From positions 1 to 64,000 of the forward strand of contig DAIPBO010000011.1 of assembly GCA_036774405.1 (NCBI GenBank): DNA of 64,000 nucleotides, written 5' to 3'. The notes under the pieces are model-generated. The model saw only the letters and a program-made list of their open reading frames with translations. It was not told the origin of the DNA and ran no database searches. Shown piece after piece: positions 48,797 to 57,650 of the stretch (within the stretch, counting starts at the first letter, position 1; every line of letters begins with the position of its first letter). Position numbers and translations under genes: made by a program. The DNA is from JAAYDS01 sp012729155. Its GTDB lineage: Bacteria > Chloroflexota > Anaerolineae > UBA1429.

Positions 48797-51643
48797 CTAC
48801 GACTGACCGTTGTTTTGGCGGAGCGATGGATTGAGCCAGCGACGTGCCAGTTCTGGCAGTGTGGCCAGGGGGCCCTGTCGAGCGGTGCATCCGGGCAGAG
48901 AGCGCAAGATCGTCTGCCCGTACGACTTGGTGATGATGCGTTTGTCGAGCACCACCACAATGCCATAGTCCTCTTTGCTACGGATGAGGCGCCCAAACCC
49001 CTGTCGAAAGCGCAAGATGGTGTCGGGCAAATAGTACTGGTCAAAGGGATTGTCGAACGTCTCGGCGCGTGCCAGGATGATAGGGTCTGATGGCACTGCA
49101 AAGGGCAGCCGCGTGATCACCAGGCAGCTCAACGCCTCGCCCATCACATCGATGCCTTCCCAGAAGCTGCGCGTGCCCATCAGCACCGAGTTGGGCGTGT
49201 TACGAAAGTTCTCAAGGATCTGGCGTCGTGAACCATCGATGCCCTGCCCGTACACGATAATGCCATCGCGGTCGAGCACTCCCTGGCTGGCACGATAGGT
49301 GGCCTGCAGCTGGCTGTTCGAGGTGAACAGCACCAACGCTCGCCCCTCTGTGGCACGCACCAGATCGATGATGGCCTGCTCAACAGTCCGCTGATAGTAG
49401 GGTTCGTTGGGCTCGGGGATGTCTTTGGGTACATAGAGCAGCACCGCAGACTTGTAGTCAAAGGGCGAATCGAGAGCCACCTCGAGCAGTTCGTCGAGAC
49501 CCAGGCGCTCTTTGATATAGTCAAAGTTGTTGTTGGTTCGCAGCGTGGCCGACGTGAGGATCACGCAGGCCTTTTCGCTAAAGAGGCGTTCCTGCAGGGT
49601 GTCGCCCACATGCAGTGGAGCGCTGTGTAGAACGATTTCGGCCGTGCGCCGCGCCGTCGAGATCCAGTAGATGCCGCCCTCATCTGGGTCTAGCAGCAGT
49701 TTCTCGAGGCCCAGCACCATCTCTGTGCCGTGGGCGAGTTGCGTCCGCAGGGCCATCGATAGCTCGTCGCGCTCGGTGTCCGGTTGGCCGCCCAGGCCGT
49801 CGATGAGCTTGGCCACCTGCTCCAATTCACGCAACGCTGGACGCAAGTCGGTGGCCAGGTTCTCCCAGGCGATTTCGACAGCAGACCAGCCTGGCTGGGC
49901 CCTGAGGCCTGAGGTGAGGCGCATGGTCTGGTCATAGTCGTTTTGCGGCCGTTTCGCATTGGCGTCGTGCTCTGTCAAAAAAGCGCTGATGACGTTGAAC
50001 AACTCGTACAGGTGCCGCTGGCCGGCCTCGGTGTGGCGGGCGATGCTCTCAAGCAGCTTGGTCACGCGTTCGCGCAGCGCCTCTACGATCGATTCCTGCC
50101 GAAAGATGCCGGGCACCTCTGACAACAGCCCCCCTGGCGACTCGGGATCCGCGTGCACCAGGCCATTCATAAAGGCATAAACATCCTGGCGGCCGATCTC
50201 GAGGCCGAACTGGCTGGTTGCCTGCTCTTCGAGATGGTGGGCCTCATCGATGATCAGATAATTGTACTCGGGGAGCACGCGGCTCTCCGTGTTGAGGTCA
50301 GCCAGCAAAAGTGCGTGGTTGATCACAACGATATGAGCCCGCTCGGCGCGGCCACGGGCTCGATAGAAGAAGCAGTCACCGGCGCGGAGATATGGGCAGC
50401 CTTCGCCCAGGCATGTCTCGGGCGTTGACTGCACTTGCGACCAGGCGGCCTGTTCTTCGCCGATCAGCAGCAGCTCTGAGCGGTCGCCGCTATCCGTCTG
50501 AGGCAACCAGGCCAGTATCTTGGCCAGTACGCGCACCTGATCAACGGTGAGCTGCCGTGAGCGCCGAAAGGCGGCCAGCCGCCGCATGCAGATATAGTTG
50601 TTGCGGCCTTTGAGCAGCGCACAGCGGAAAGGCTCTTGCACGATGCGCTGTAGGTCAGGAAGGTCTTTGGTGTAGAGCTGATCCTGAAGGTTGATGGTGT
50701 TGGACGAGATGACCACTCGCTGGCCATTCAACACGGCAAAGCGCACGGCCGGCAGTAGATAGGCCAGCGATTTGCCCGTGCCCGTGCCCGCCTCAACCAG
50801 CAGGTGTGAGGGGATATTGAGGGCCTCGCAGACCACGCGGAGCATTTCGATCTGCTGTGGGCGCTGCTCATAGTTGGGCATTTGCGCCTCAAAGGGGCCG
50901 CCAGCCGAAATGAGCATAGACAGTGCGTCAGCGTCGACGGGCATCGGCTCGGATACCGGTTCGAGTGTGGGCCACTCGGGTTGACGGCGCAGCATGGTGG
51001 CCGTCTGCTGTGGGCGAATCTGCGTATCTGTGAGGAGGCTGCGCTCACGGGCCTGCCGCTCCTGCAGCACGTCGCGCAGCACCGTGAGCATGGGCCAGCC
51101 AGTGAGCCGCGCAAGCCGCACGAGCTCTTCTAGCGTGTCCAGGTCCCAGGCGTGTAGGCGGGCTACGAGGCTGCTGAATACCTGCTGCGTGGCCAGCGCG
51201 TCATCCAGGGCGCGATGGGCCTTCTGAAGCTCAACACCGAGCAGCTCGGCCAGAGTACCCAGTGCATAGTTCTGGGCGTTGGGCAACAGGATGGTGGCCA
51301 GCTCAAAAGTGTCGAGCGCTAGATTGTTGAGGATGAGCCCCTGCTTGCGCAAAAAGGCCAGGTCGTTCTCGATATTGTGGCCCACGATAGGATGGCTGCG
51401 CACAAAGCGCAAGATCTGCCCGCGCAGCTCTTCGAGAGCGGGCGCATGGCGCACATCTTGCTGCGTAATGCCGCTCAGTTGCTCGATCTTGAGCGAGATG
51501 CGTCGCTCGGTGTGCACAAATGAGCTAAGCGTCTCGATCGCCTCGCCATCGCGAAACAGCACCAAACCGATCTCGGTGATCTCGTCGCGTTGGCGGTCTA
51601 GGCCGGTGAGCTCCAAATCGAGGGCTACATAGGTCTGGGCCAT
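48797..51643 (-). CDS. dinG: DinG-family helicase with N-terminal 3'-5' exonuclease domain
   Basis: 948 residues. Residues about 1-165 form a DEDDh exonuclease (YVALDLELTGLDRQRDEITE, HNIENDLAFLRKQG, AHRALDDALAT), as in DnaQ and in Firmicute DinG. The XPD-like helicase follows: HLLVEAGTGTGKSLAYLLPA (Walker A), a cysteine set CMRRL...CLGEGCPYLRAGDCFFYRAR that may hold a [4Fe-4S] cluster, NYLIIDEAHHLEEQ (DEAH) and MGTRSFWEGIDVMGEALSCL near the end. Role: unwinding of damaged or structured DNA. ATG 51643 is chosen because the exonuclease fold begins immediately; the ribosome site is weak. Confidence 0.9.
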   Translation of the reverse strand: MAQTYVALDLELTGLDRQRDEITEIGLVLFRDGEAIETLSSFVHTERRISLKIEQLSGITQQDVRHAPALEELRGQILRFVRSHPIVGHNIENDLAFLRKQGLILNNLALDTFELATILLPNAQNYALGTLAELLGVELQKAHRALDDALATQQVFSSLVARLHAWDLDTLEELVRLARLTGWPMLTVLRDVLQERQARERSLLTDTQIRPQQTATMLRRQPEWPTLEPVSEPMPVDADALSMLISAGGPFEAQMPNYEQRPQQIEMLRVVCEALNIPSHLLVEAGTGTGKSLAYLLPAVRFAVLNGQRVVISSNTINLQDQLYTKDLPDLQRIVQEPFRCALLKGRNNYICMRRLAAFRRSRQLTVDQVRVLAKILAWLPQTDSGDRSELLLIGEEQAAWSQVQSTPETCLGEGCPYLRAGDCFFYRARGRAERAHIVVINHALLLADLNTESRVLPEYNYLIIDEAHHLEEQATSQFGLEIGRQDVYAFMNGLVHADPESPGGLLSEVPGIFRQESIVEALRERVTKLLESIARHTEAGQRHLYELFNVISAFLTEHDANAKRPQNDYDQTMRLTSGLRAQPGWSAVEIAWENLATDLRPALRELEQVAKLIDGLGGQPDTERDELSMALRTQLAHGTEMVLGLEKLLLDPDEGGIYWISTARRTAEIVLHSAPLHVGDTLQERLFSEKACVILTSATLRTNNNFDYIKERLGLDELLEVALDSPFDYKSAVLLYVPKDIPEPNEPYYQRTVEQAIIDLVRATEGRALVLFTSNSQLQATYRASQGVLDRDGIIVYGQGIDGSRRQILENFRNTPNSVLMGTRSFWEGIDVMGEALSCLVITRLPFAVPSDPIILARAETFDNPFDQYYLPDTILRFRQGFGRLIRSKEDYGIVVVLDKRIITKSYGQTILRSLPGCTARQGPLATLPELARRWLNPSLRQNNGQS

Positions 51644-51794
51644 CTGCCATCCATCTATGATGAGGGGTACCAGAGCATTATAGCAGGCACCCCAGCCCCA
51701 ACCAATCGGCCCACAGTCGATGGCCGCCGATCTTTGACAGGTCATGGCGGCCATGCGATACTGTTTGCTGCACATCACGGACGGGAGGGGTCCC

Positions 51795-52547
51795 ATGCTG
51801 CGCATCGGTGATCAACGCCTGAGCCCCAAACTGGTGGTATTCGATAAAGACGGCACGCTGATCGCCTTTGATGCCATGTGGCACGCCTGGTACGATCGGC
51901 TGATGCTCTCGTTGCAGTCACGGGTAAAGCTCTCACCCGACGCGCTACTGGGCCTGGCTGGCACGCTGGGCTATGCGGCTGATTCTGGAGCGTGGGACCC
52001 AAAGGGGCCACTCACGTTGGCCTCTACCATCGAGGTCGAACTCTTGGTGGCGGGCCAACTCTATCGCTACGCTGGCCTTACCTGGGATGAGGCTCTTGAG
52101 CAAGTGCGCCTGGCTGCCGAAGAGGCGCGTGGCGAGCTCTTTCGCGCTGACCTGTTGCAGCCGTTGGGAGACATCTCCACATTGCTCGAGGCGTTGCGCG
52201 CCGCTGGACTGAAGGTGGCTCTGGCCACGGCCGACACGCGCGTGCCCACTCAGCACGCCCTCGATGCCCTGGGCATCGCTGACCTGTTCGGCACCGTGGT
52301 GTGTGGCGATGATGGCTTTGCGGTCAAGCCGGCTCCAGACATGGGGCTAGAGGTGTGCCGTCGGCTTGACGTGGCACCCCACGAGGCCGTCATGATCGGC
52401 GATACGACGTCTGACCTGCAGATGGCGCGCAAAGCAGGCTTTGGTTGGGCTGTGGCTGTGGCCAGTGGCGCCTCGACCCGAGACGATTTGGCTCCCTTGG
52501 CCGACCTGGTTATCGACGGCTTGGATGAGATTGAGGTGCTGCCATGA
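51795..52547 (+). CDS. HAD-superfamily phosphatase (phosphoglycolate phosphatase-like)
   Basis: 250 residues, HAD subfamily IA. Motif I VVFDKDGTLIAFDAMW, a helical cap (about 35-120), motif II in VALATADTRVPTQHALD, motif III lysine in GFAVKPAPDMGLEVCRRL and motif IV AVMIGDTTSDLQMARKAG are all present. Motif I is DKDGT, common in this group. Substrate cannot be told. ATG 51795 follows GGGAGGGG. It overlaps the next HAD gene by 4 bp. Confidence 0.85.
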   Translation: MLRIGDQRLSPKLVVFDKDGTLIAFDAMWHAWYDRLMLSLQSRVKLSPDALLGLAGTLGYAADSGAWDPKGPLTLASTIEVELLVAGQLYRYAGLTWDEALEQVRLAAEEARGELFRADLLQPLGDISTLLEALRAAGLKVALATADTRVPTQHALDALGIADLFGTVVCGDDGFAVKPAPDMGLEVCRRLDVAPHEAVMIGDTTSDLQMARKAGFGWAVAVASGASTRDDLAPLADLVIDGLDEIEVLP

Positions 52548-53326
52548 GCGAACGCCTGCCTCGTTATGGCGGCTACGTCTTTGACCTCGATGGCACCATC
52601 TATCTGGGTGAGCGCCTCATCGCTGGCGCCCGCGAGGCGGTGGCCTGGCTGCGGCAGCATGGCCGGCCGGTGGTGTTCCTTTCGAACAAGCCGCTCGAGC
52701 CGCGCAGCGCCTATGCGGCCAAGCTCACGCGGTTGGGCATTGCAGCTCGCGAAGATGACGTGGTCAACTCGACCCAGGCCCTGATGAGCTATCTGCGGGT
52801 CGACCGGCCCGAGGCTCGCCTGTATGTCATTGGCGAGCCCGCGCTGTTAGACGAGTTTCGCGCCGAGGGGTTCACCCTCACCGAGGCGCTCGATGAGATC
52901 GACATCGTGGTAGCCGCGTTCGACCGCACCCTTACCTATGCCAAGCTCAACACTGCCTATCAGTCATTGGTGCGCGGTGCTGGCTTTGTGGCCACCAATG
53001 GCGACCGCTCATGCCCCATCGAGGGCGGAGCTATCCCCGACTGCGCTGGCGTGATCGCCTTTCTCGAGGCGACCACCGGCCGCTCGTGTGAACTCGTTGC
53101 GGGCAAACCTTCGCCGCTCATCCTCAACGCCGCACTGAGCCGTCTGGGTGTGCCGCGTGATGCTGCTCTAATGGTGGGCGATCGGCTCGGCACCGACATC
53201 CGCATGGGCAACGAACTGGGCCTCGACACGGCGCTGGTGCTCACCGGCGTCACCACGCGCGAGATGTTAGCAGAGAGCGGCCTGCGCCCCACCTATGTTC
53301 TCCCCAGTGTCGCCGAGATCCCCTGA
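52544..53326 (+). CDS. HAD-superfamily IIA phosphatase (NagD-like)
   Basis: 260 residues. YVFDLDGTIYLGERLIAGAR with the following FLSNKPLEPRSAYAAKLTRL, VATNGDRSCPIEGGAIPDCA and MVGDRLGTDIRMGNELGLDT are the motifs of the NagD/4-nitrophenylphosphatase/phosphoglycolate group with a C2 cap. Substrates of this family are sugar phosphates, nucleotides or 2-phosphoglycolate. The ATGA overlap with the upstream HAD gene suggests joint expression of two phosphatases with different caps. Confidence 0.87.
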   Translation: MSERLPRYGGYVFDLDGTIYLGERLIAGAREAVAWLRQHGRPVVFLSNKPLEPRSAYAAKLTRLGIAAREDDVVNSTQALMSYLRVDRPEARLYVIGEPALLDEFRAEGFTLTEALDEIDIVVAAFDRTLTYAKLNTAYQSLVRGAGFVATNGDRSCPIEGGAIPDCAGVIAFLEATTGRSCELVAGKPSPLILNAALSRLGVPRDAALMVGDRLGTDIRMGNELGLDTALVLTGVTTREMLAESGLRPTYVLPSVAEIP

Positions 53327-53356
53327 AATCATCGCACCATAGGCCATTTTGCCGAT

Positions 53357-53385
53357 TTGCATCTCGGTATTGGATGTTGTATATT
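53357..53385 (+). promoter_or_regulatory. Sigma70-like promoter of groES-groEL
   Basis: -35 TTGCAT (53357-53362) and -10 TATATT (53380-53385) with a 17-bp spacer; the CIRCE operator starts 10 bp downstream of the -10 box, over the expected transcription start. Confidence 0.65.
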
Positions 53386-53394
53386 GGTGCGTGG

Positions 53395-53421
53395 TTGGCA
53401 GTCTATAGTGTTGAGTGCTAA
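53395..53421. promoter_or_regulatory. CIRCE operator (HrcA site) upstream of groES
   Basis: TTGGCAGTC-N9-GAGTGCTAA matches the consensus TTAGCACTC-N9-GAGTGCTAA at 16 of 18 positions, with a perfect right arm and exact spacing. HrcA itself is not encoded in the window. Confidence 0.88.
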
Positions 53422-53494
53422 CCAGAGCTAGGCAAAACGCAGTGCGTCGCTAACCGGCAAACTGCGGCAGAAACACACTGGGAGGTTGGTTGAC

Positions 53495-53791
53495 ATGTCG
53501 ATGAACTTGAAGCCGTTGGGCAACAGAATCGTTGTCGAGCCTTCCGAGGGCGAGTCCAAGACGGCTTCGGGCATCATCTTGCCCGAGACCGCCAAGGAAA
53601 AGCCGCAAGAGGGCGTGGTCGTGGCTGCTGGCCCTGGCCGCCGTCTGGATAGCGGCGAGCGCCAGTCGCTGGACGTCAAGGTTGGAGACAAGGTGCTCTA
53701 TGCCAAGTATGGTGGCACCGAGGTCAAGGTGGGCGGCAAGACGCTGCTCATTCTGCGTGAAGACGACGTTCTGGCCGTCATCGGCGAATAG
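53495..53791 (+). CDS. groES: Co-chaperonin GroES
   Basis: 98-residue lid of the GroEL chamber. LKPLGNRIVVEPSEGESKTA, the mobile loop TASGIILPETAKEKPQEG and VGDKVLYAKYGGTEVKVGGK are typical. ATG 53495 is 9 nt from GGGAGG; an ATG three codons earlier is possible. Regulated by the CIRCE element 70 bp upstream. groEL follows after 33 bp. Confidence 0.96.
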   Translation: MSMNLKPLGNRIVVEPSEGESKTASGIILPETAKEKPQEGVVVAAGPGRRLDSGERQSLDVKVGDKVLYAKYGGTEVKVGGKTLLILREDDVLAVIGE

Positions 53792-53824
53792 CCCTAACGA
53801 AAAAGATCAGGAGGTAAGCTGAAC

Positions 53825-55462
53825 ATGGCCAAGCAGTTGCAGTTTTCGGAAGAAGCACGTCGCAGCCTCAAGAAGGGGCTCGATATGCTCGCCCAGGCAG
53901 TGGGCACCACCCTCGGCCCCAAGGGCCGCAACGTCGCCCTCGATAAGAAATGGGGCGCCCCTACCGTCACCCATGACGGCGTGACCGTGGCCAAAGAGAT
54001 CGAACTCGAAGACCCATACGAGAATATGGGTGCCCAGCTCTTGAAAGAGGCCGCCACCAAGACCAATGATGTGGCCGGTGATGGCACCACCACCGCTACG
54101 GTTTTGGCCCAGGCTATCGTCAACGAAGGCATGAAGAACGTTGCTGCCGGCGCCAATGCCATGCTGCTCAAGCGCGGCATCGAGGCTGCCAGCGAGGCAG
54201 TGGTTAGCCATATCAAAGACTCGGCTCGCCCCGTGGACACCCGCGAAGACATTGCCAACGTCGCTGCCATCTCGGCCGCTGACAAAGAGATTGGCAACCT
54301 GATCGCCGAGGTCATGGACAAGGTGGGCAAAGACGGCGTCATCACCGTCGAAGAGTCCAAGGGCCTCGAGTTTGAGATCGAGTACGTCGAGGGTATGCAG
54401 TTCGATCGTGGCTACATCTCGCCGTATTTCATCACCAACGCCGACACGGGCGAGGCCTCGCTTGAGGACCCCTACGTGCTCGTGTACGACAAAAAGATCT
54501 CGTCTGCTGCAGACCTGGTGCCGCTCCTCGAAAAGATGGTCCAGTCTGGCCGCCGCAATCTGCTGGTGGTCGCTGAGGATATCGAGGGCGAGGCCCTGGC
54601 CACACTGGTGCTCAACAAGCTGCGCGGCGTCATGAACGTTGTGGGCGTCAAGGCACCCGCCTTTGGCGACCGCCGCAAAGAGATGCTTCGCGACATCGCC
54701 ATCCTTACCGGTGGTCAGGTGATCACCGAGGAAATGGGCCGCAAGCTCGAGACCGCTCAGCTCAGCGACCTGGGTAGCGCCCGCCGCGTGGTGGTCGATA
54801 AAGACAACACCACTGTTATCGAGGGCATGGGCTCGGAGGCCGAGATCAAGGGCCGCATTGAGCAGATCAAGGCCCAGATCGAGAGCACCACGTCGGACTA
54901 TGATCGCGAGAAGCTGCAAGAGCGTCTGGCCAAGCTCTCGGGTGGTGTTGCCATCATCCGCGTCGGCGCGGCCACCGAGGTCGAGCTGAAAGAGAAAAAG
55001 CACCGCGTCGAAGACGCTCTGTCGGCCACGCGCGCTGCAGTTGAAGAGGGTATCGTCGCTGGTGGTGGTGTGACGTTGATCAACGCTATCGCCGCGCTCG
55101 ATGGCATCAAGCTGCCCCTCTCTGATGAGAACACCGGTGCCCAGATCTTCCGCCAGGCTCTCGAACGTCCGATGCGCGGCATCGTCGAGAACGCTGGCCT
55201 GGATGGCGCCGTCGTCATCGCCGAGATTCGCCGCCGTCAGAAAGAGTCTGGCGACACGGCCATCGGCTTTGATGTGATCTCGGGCGAGTACGTGGACATG
55301 TTCGAGGTGGGCATCATCGACCCCTGCAAGGTGACGCGTTCGGCTGTGGAGAATGCTGCCTCAATCGCAGCCATGATCCTGTCAACCGAAGCCCTGGTCA
55401 CCGACATCCCCGAGCCCGAGGCCCCCGCTCCGGCCACGCCGCCAGGCGGCGGGATGTACTAG
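53825..55462 (+). CDS. groEL: Chaperonin GroEL
   Basis: 545 residues, full length. AQAVGTTLGPKGRNVALDKK, VTHDGVTVAKEIELEDPYEN, GDGTTTATVLAQAIVNEGMK and the apical domain GLEFEIEYVEGMQFDRGYIS are classical. The C-terminus has a short PGGGMY rather than a long GGM repeat tail. AGGAGG is upstream of ATG 53825. Expected to be heat induced with groES through HrcA. Confidence 0.97.
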   Translation: MAKQLQFSEEARRSLKKGLDMLAQAVGTTLGPKGRNVALDKKWGAPTVTHDGVTVAKEIELEDPYENMGAQLLKEAATKTNDVAGDGTTTATVLAQAIVNEGMKNVAAGANAMLLKRGIEAASEAVVSHIKDSARPVDTREDIANVAAISAADKEIGNLIAEVMDKVGKDGVITVEESKGLEFEIEYVEGMQFDRGYISPYFITNADTGEASLEDPYVLVYDKKISSAADLVPLLEKMVQSGRRNLLVVAEDIEGEALATLVLNKLRGVMNVVGVKAPAFGDRRKEMLRDIAILTGGQVITEEMGRKLETAQLSDLGSARRVVVDKDNTTVIEGMGSEAEIKGRIEQIKAQIESTTSDYDREKLQERLAKLSGGVAIIRVGAATEVELKEKKHRVEDALSATRAAVEEGIVAGGGVTLINAIAALDGIKLPLSDENTGAQIFRQALERPMRGIVENAGLDGAVVIAEIRRRQKESGDTAIGFDVISGEYVDMFEVGIIDPCKVTRSAVENAASIAAMILSTEALVTDIPEPEAPAPATPPGGGMY

Positions 55463-55476
55463 TCTCGTCGAACGCC

Positions 55477-55504
55477 AGAGGCCCCCGCAAGGGGGCCTCT
55501 TTTT
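55477..55504 (+). terminator. Terminator after groEL
   Basis: AGAGGCCCCC (55477-55486), loop GCAA, GGGGGCCTCT (55491-55500), then TTTT. A textbook intrinsic terminator 15 bp after groEL. Confidence 0.9.
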
Positions 55505-55541
55505 CTGTCTCCCTGGTGGGCACGCGCCGATCGACACAGGA

Positions 55542-55572
55542 AACGCCCCCACCCGTATCGGGTGGGGGCGTT
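55542..55572 (-). terminator. Terminator after the hsp20 genes
   Basis: AACGCCCCCACCC (55542-55554) and GGGTGGGGGCGTT (55560-55572) form a 13-bp perfect stem with a 5-nt loop, 17 bp after the minus-strand stop codon at 55589. Confidence 0.75.
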
Positions 55573-55588
55573 GGCGTCTCGGTCGATG

Positions 55589-56029
55589 CTACTTGCTGGT
55601 AATCTTGATGGTGCGAGGCTTCATCTCTTCTTGCTTGGGCAAGACAAGCGTGAGCACACCACGGTCAAAGTTGGCCTCGGCCTTGTCGGCCTGCACCGGA
55701 ATGTTCAGCCGCAGTACGCGCTGGAACTTGCCATAGGGGCGTTCTTGCGCCGCATAGTCGACGTTCTCCGCAGGGCCGGGCACCTCACCCTTGATGGTAA
55801 GCGTTTCACCCTCGATGGTGATCTCGACATCCTCAGGCTTGATGCCCGGGACGGAGGCGAGGATCACCAGTTCCTCATCGGTGGTATAGACATCGATGGG
55901 CAACTCGCAGCGCGCCTCGGCCACTGTCCAGCGCGGCCCCGAGCGCACCATGCTATCCTCGAACAGGCGATCCATCGCGTCTCGCAGGTTCATTAGGTCT
56001 TTGAATGGCTCCCAACGTACCATAGACAT
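55589..56029 (-). CDS. Small heat shock protein, Hsp20/alpha-crystallin, second gene
   Basis: 146 residues. An N-terminal arm (VRWEPFKDLMNLRDAMDRLF) leads into the alpha-crystallin domain (about 45-135) with ELPIDVYTTDEELVILASVP, GIKPEDVEITIEGETLTIKG and GVLTLVLPKQEEMKPRTIKI. The I-x-I type C-terminal anchor is IKITSK. ATP-independent holdase. ATG 56029 is 8 nt from GGAGGTGA. It is 26 bp downstream of its paralogue and shares its promoter. Confidence 0.93.
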   Translation of the reverse strand: MSMVRWEPFKDLMNLRDAMDRLFEDSMVRSGPRWTVAEARCELPIDVYTTDEELVILASVPGIKPEDVEITIEGETLTIKGEVPGPAENVDYAAQERPYGKFQRVLRLNIPVQADKAEANFDRGVLTLVLPKQEEMKPRTIKITSK

Positions 56030-56055
56030 GGTCGTCACCTCCAATACAAGTGATG

Positions 56056-56493
56056 CTACTTGGCAGTGATCTGAACAGCCTTGGGCTTGACCTCTTCCGG
56101 CTTGGGAAGCGTCAAGGTCAATATACCGTTCTCAAACTCGGCCTTGGGCTCACCGCCGACACCGTGAGGCAGTGTGATGGACCGCTGAAAACTCGCGGTG
56201 CGGCGTTCACGGTGGATGTAGCTGCGCTTTTCCTCTTCGCTCTCTGACTGCGCTTCGCCCTTGATCGTCAGCGCATTGCCGATCAGCGTGACCTGGATGT
56301 TCTCGGGCGCAAAGCCGGGCACAGCCGCTCGCACCACCACTGCATCCTCGGTCTCATACATATCCAGGGCGGGTTGCTGCTCTCTGGCCTCACTCAGACC
56401 GACGCGATAAAAGGCATCGTCAAAGAGGCTGTCAACGGCGCGCTGCAACGTCCACAGGCCACTGTATGGCGTACGTACGGGCAATCGTTCCAT
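56056..56493 (-). CDS. Small heat shock protein, Hsp20/alpha-crystallin, first gene
   Basis: 145 residues. The N-terminal arm (YSGLWTLQRAVDSLFDDAFY) is followed by the alpha-crystallin domain: PALDMYETEDAVVVRAAVPG, FAPENIQVTLIGNALTIKGE, RRTASFQRSITLPHGV and AEFENGILTLTLPKPEEVKP. It differs clearly from its tandem partner in the N-terminal arm and the domain loop, so this is an old duplication or two recruited paralogues. GGAGG precedes ATG 56493. Confidence 0.93.
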   Translation of the reverse strand: MERLPVRTPYSGLWTLQRAVDSLFDDAFYRVGLSEAREQQPALDMYETEDAVVVRAAVPGFAPENIQVTLIGNALTIKGEAQSESEEEKRSYIHRERRTASFQRSITLPHGVGGEPKAEFENGILTLTLPKPEEVKPKAVQITAK

Positions 56494-56531
56494 CTGTCAC
56501 CTCCGCTATTGATGTAATTCCAACCATGCGT

Positions 56532-56560
56532 ATTATACCAATGATGATGGTTTGTGTCAA
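56532..56560 (-). promoter_or_regulatory. Consensus sigma70 promoter of the hsp20 pair
   Basis: Minus-strand -35 TTGACA (56560-56555) and -10 TATAAT (56537-56532) with a 17-bp spacer: both hexamers are perfect. Such a strong promoter implies repression under non-stress conditions. Confidence 0.82.
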
Positions 56561-56586
56561 GTACTTCTTATGCTGTAATTAAATAA

Positions 56587-56611
56587 AAGTTGAGTCTATC
56601 TCTATCAACTT
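56587..56611. promoter_or_regulatory. HAIR-like inverted repeat (candidate HspR operator)
   Basis: AAGTTGA (56587-56593), 11 nt, TCAACTT (56605-56611). The core TTGA-N11-TCAA has exactly the spacing of the HspR site HAIR (CTTGAGT-N7-ACTCAAG), and the left half GTTGAGT matches 6 of 7; the right half matches 4 of 7. It lies between the divergent hsp20 and dnaJ promoters, 2 bp from the dnaJ -35 box. An hspR gene is in the downstream operon. Confidence 0.65.
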
Positions 56612-56613
56612 AC

Positions 56614-56643
56614 TTGACGAAAGTCATTGTAGTGCGTTATAAT
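56614..56643 (+). promoter_or_regulatory. Sigma70-like promoter of the dnaJ-htrA-hspR-clpB operon
   Basis: -35 TTGACG (56614-56619) and -10 TATAAT (56638-56643) with an 18-bp spacer, 41 bp before the dnaJ start codon and directly after the HAIR-like repeat. Confidence 0.75.
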
Positions 56644-56684
56644 GCCTGTACAAGAGATATCGTGAGCTGCGGAGTCGTCTGACT

Positions 56685-57629
56685 ATGGACTATAAAGACT
56701 ATTATCGCATTCTCGGTGTGAAAAAGGGCGCCTCGGAAGACGAGATCCGCAAGGCGTATCGCAAGTTAGCCCGCAAGCATCATCCCGATGTCAACCCGAA
56801 TGACGCCGAGAGCGAGCAGCGCTTTAAAGAGATCAACGAGGCCTATGAGGTTCTCCAAGACCCCGAGAAGCGCGCCAAGTATGATCGCCTGGGCGCAAAC
56901 TGGCAGCAATATCAGCAGACGGGCGGTGACCCGAGCGACTTTGACTGGACACAGTGGTTTGGCGGTGGCGGCGCCGCGCCAGGCGGCGGCCGCGTCTATA
57001 CCGAGCAGTTCGACCTCAACGACCTGTTCGGTAATAGCGGCTATTCGGACTTTTTCCAGCGCATTTTCGGTGACCTGCGGGGCGCTCGCGCCCGCAGCGC
57101 AGGTCCTTCAACGGGCTATGCTGGCCAAGACCTGGAGCAACCGGTTCAGGTGAGCCTCGAAGAGGCCTATCACGGCACCAGCCGCATCTTGCAGGTCAAC
57201 GGCCGTCGACTTGAGATTCGCATTCCCCCCGGCGTCAAAGAGGGGTCGCGTGTGCGCCTGGCCGGCGAAGGCATACCGGGGAGCAATGGAGGGCGTTCAG
57301 GAGACATCATTCTGAACATCTCTGTGGAGCCGCACCACCGCTATCGCCGCGATGGTAACGACTTGTACGCCGTCCAGCCGGTCGATCTCTACACAATGGT
57401 GCTTGGCGGCGAGGTGGTCATCGAGACGTTGAGAGGCAGGGTGTCATTGACCATCCCCCCAGAGACGCGCGCCGGCCAGACCTTTCGACTGCGCGGTCGG
57501 GGCATGCCGGTGTTGCGGCGCGAGGGTGAACATGGCGACCTGATCGTTGAGGTGGCGCCTGCCTTGCCGCGCAATCTCAGTGAAGATGAGAAAGAGCTGT
57601 TTCGTCAGTTGGCCAAGCTAAGGGGCTAG
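56685..57629 (+). CDS. DnaJ-class co-chaperone without zinc domain (CbpA-like)
   Basis: 314 residues. The J domain (2-70) has the HPD tripeptide at 33-35 in ARKHHPDVNPNDAESEQRFK; a Gly/Phe-rich linker (about 80-125) follows, then two DnaJ C-terminal beta domains (LEQPVQVSLEEAYHGTSRIL, GDIILNISVEPHHRYRRDGN, VSLTIPPETRAGQTFRLRGR). No CxxCxGxG repeats, so this is type II (CbpA/DnaJ2). Stimulates a DnaK ATPase, though dnaK is not in the window. First gene of the stress operon. Confidence 0.94.
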   Translation: MDYKDYYRILGVKKGASEDEIRKAYRKLARKHHPDVNPNDAESEQRFKEINEAYEVLQDPEKRAKYDRLGANWQQYQQTGGDPSDFDWTQWFGGGGAAPGGGRVYTEQFDLNDLFGNSGYSDFFQRIFGDLRGARARSAGPSTGYAGQDLEQPVQVSLEEAYHGTSRILQVNGRRLEIRIPPGVKEGSRVRLAGEGIPGSNGGRSGDIILNISVEPHHRYRRDGNDLYAVQPVDLYTMVLGGEVVIETLRGRVSLTIPPETRAGQTFRLRGRGMPVLRREGEHGDLIVEVAPALPRNLSEDEKELFRQLAKLRG

Positions 57630-57650
57630 AAGGCGAATCGAGGCGAACCA

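Noticed and set aside
53807..55003. 398-codon minus-strand frame opposite groEL
   Set aside because: Purely antisense to groEL; GC-rich genes often leave such frames open.
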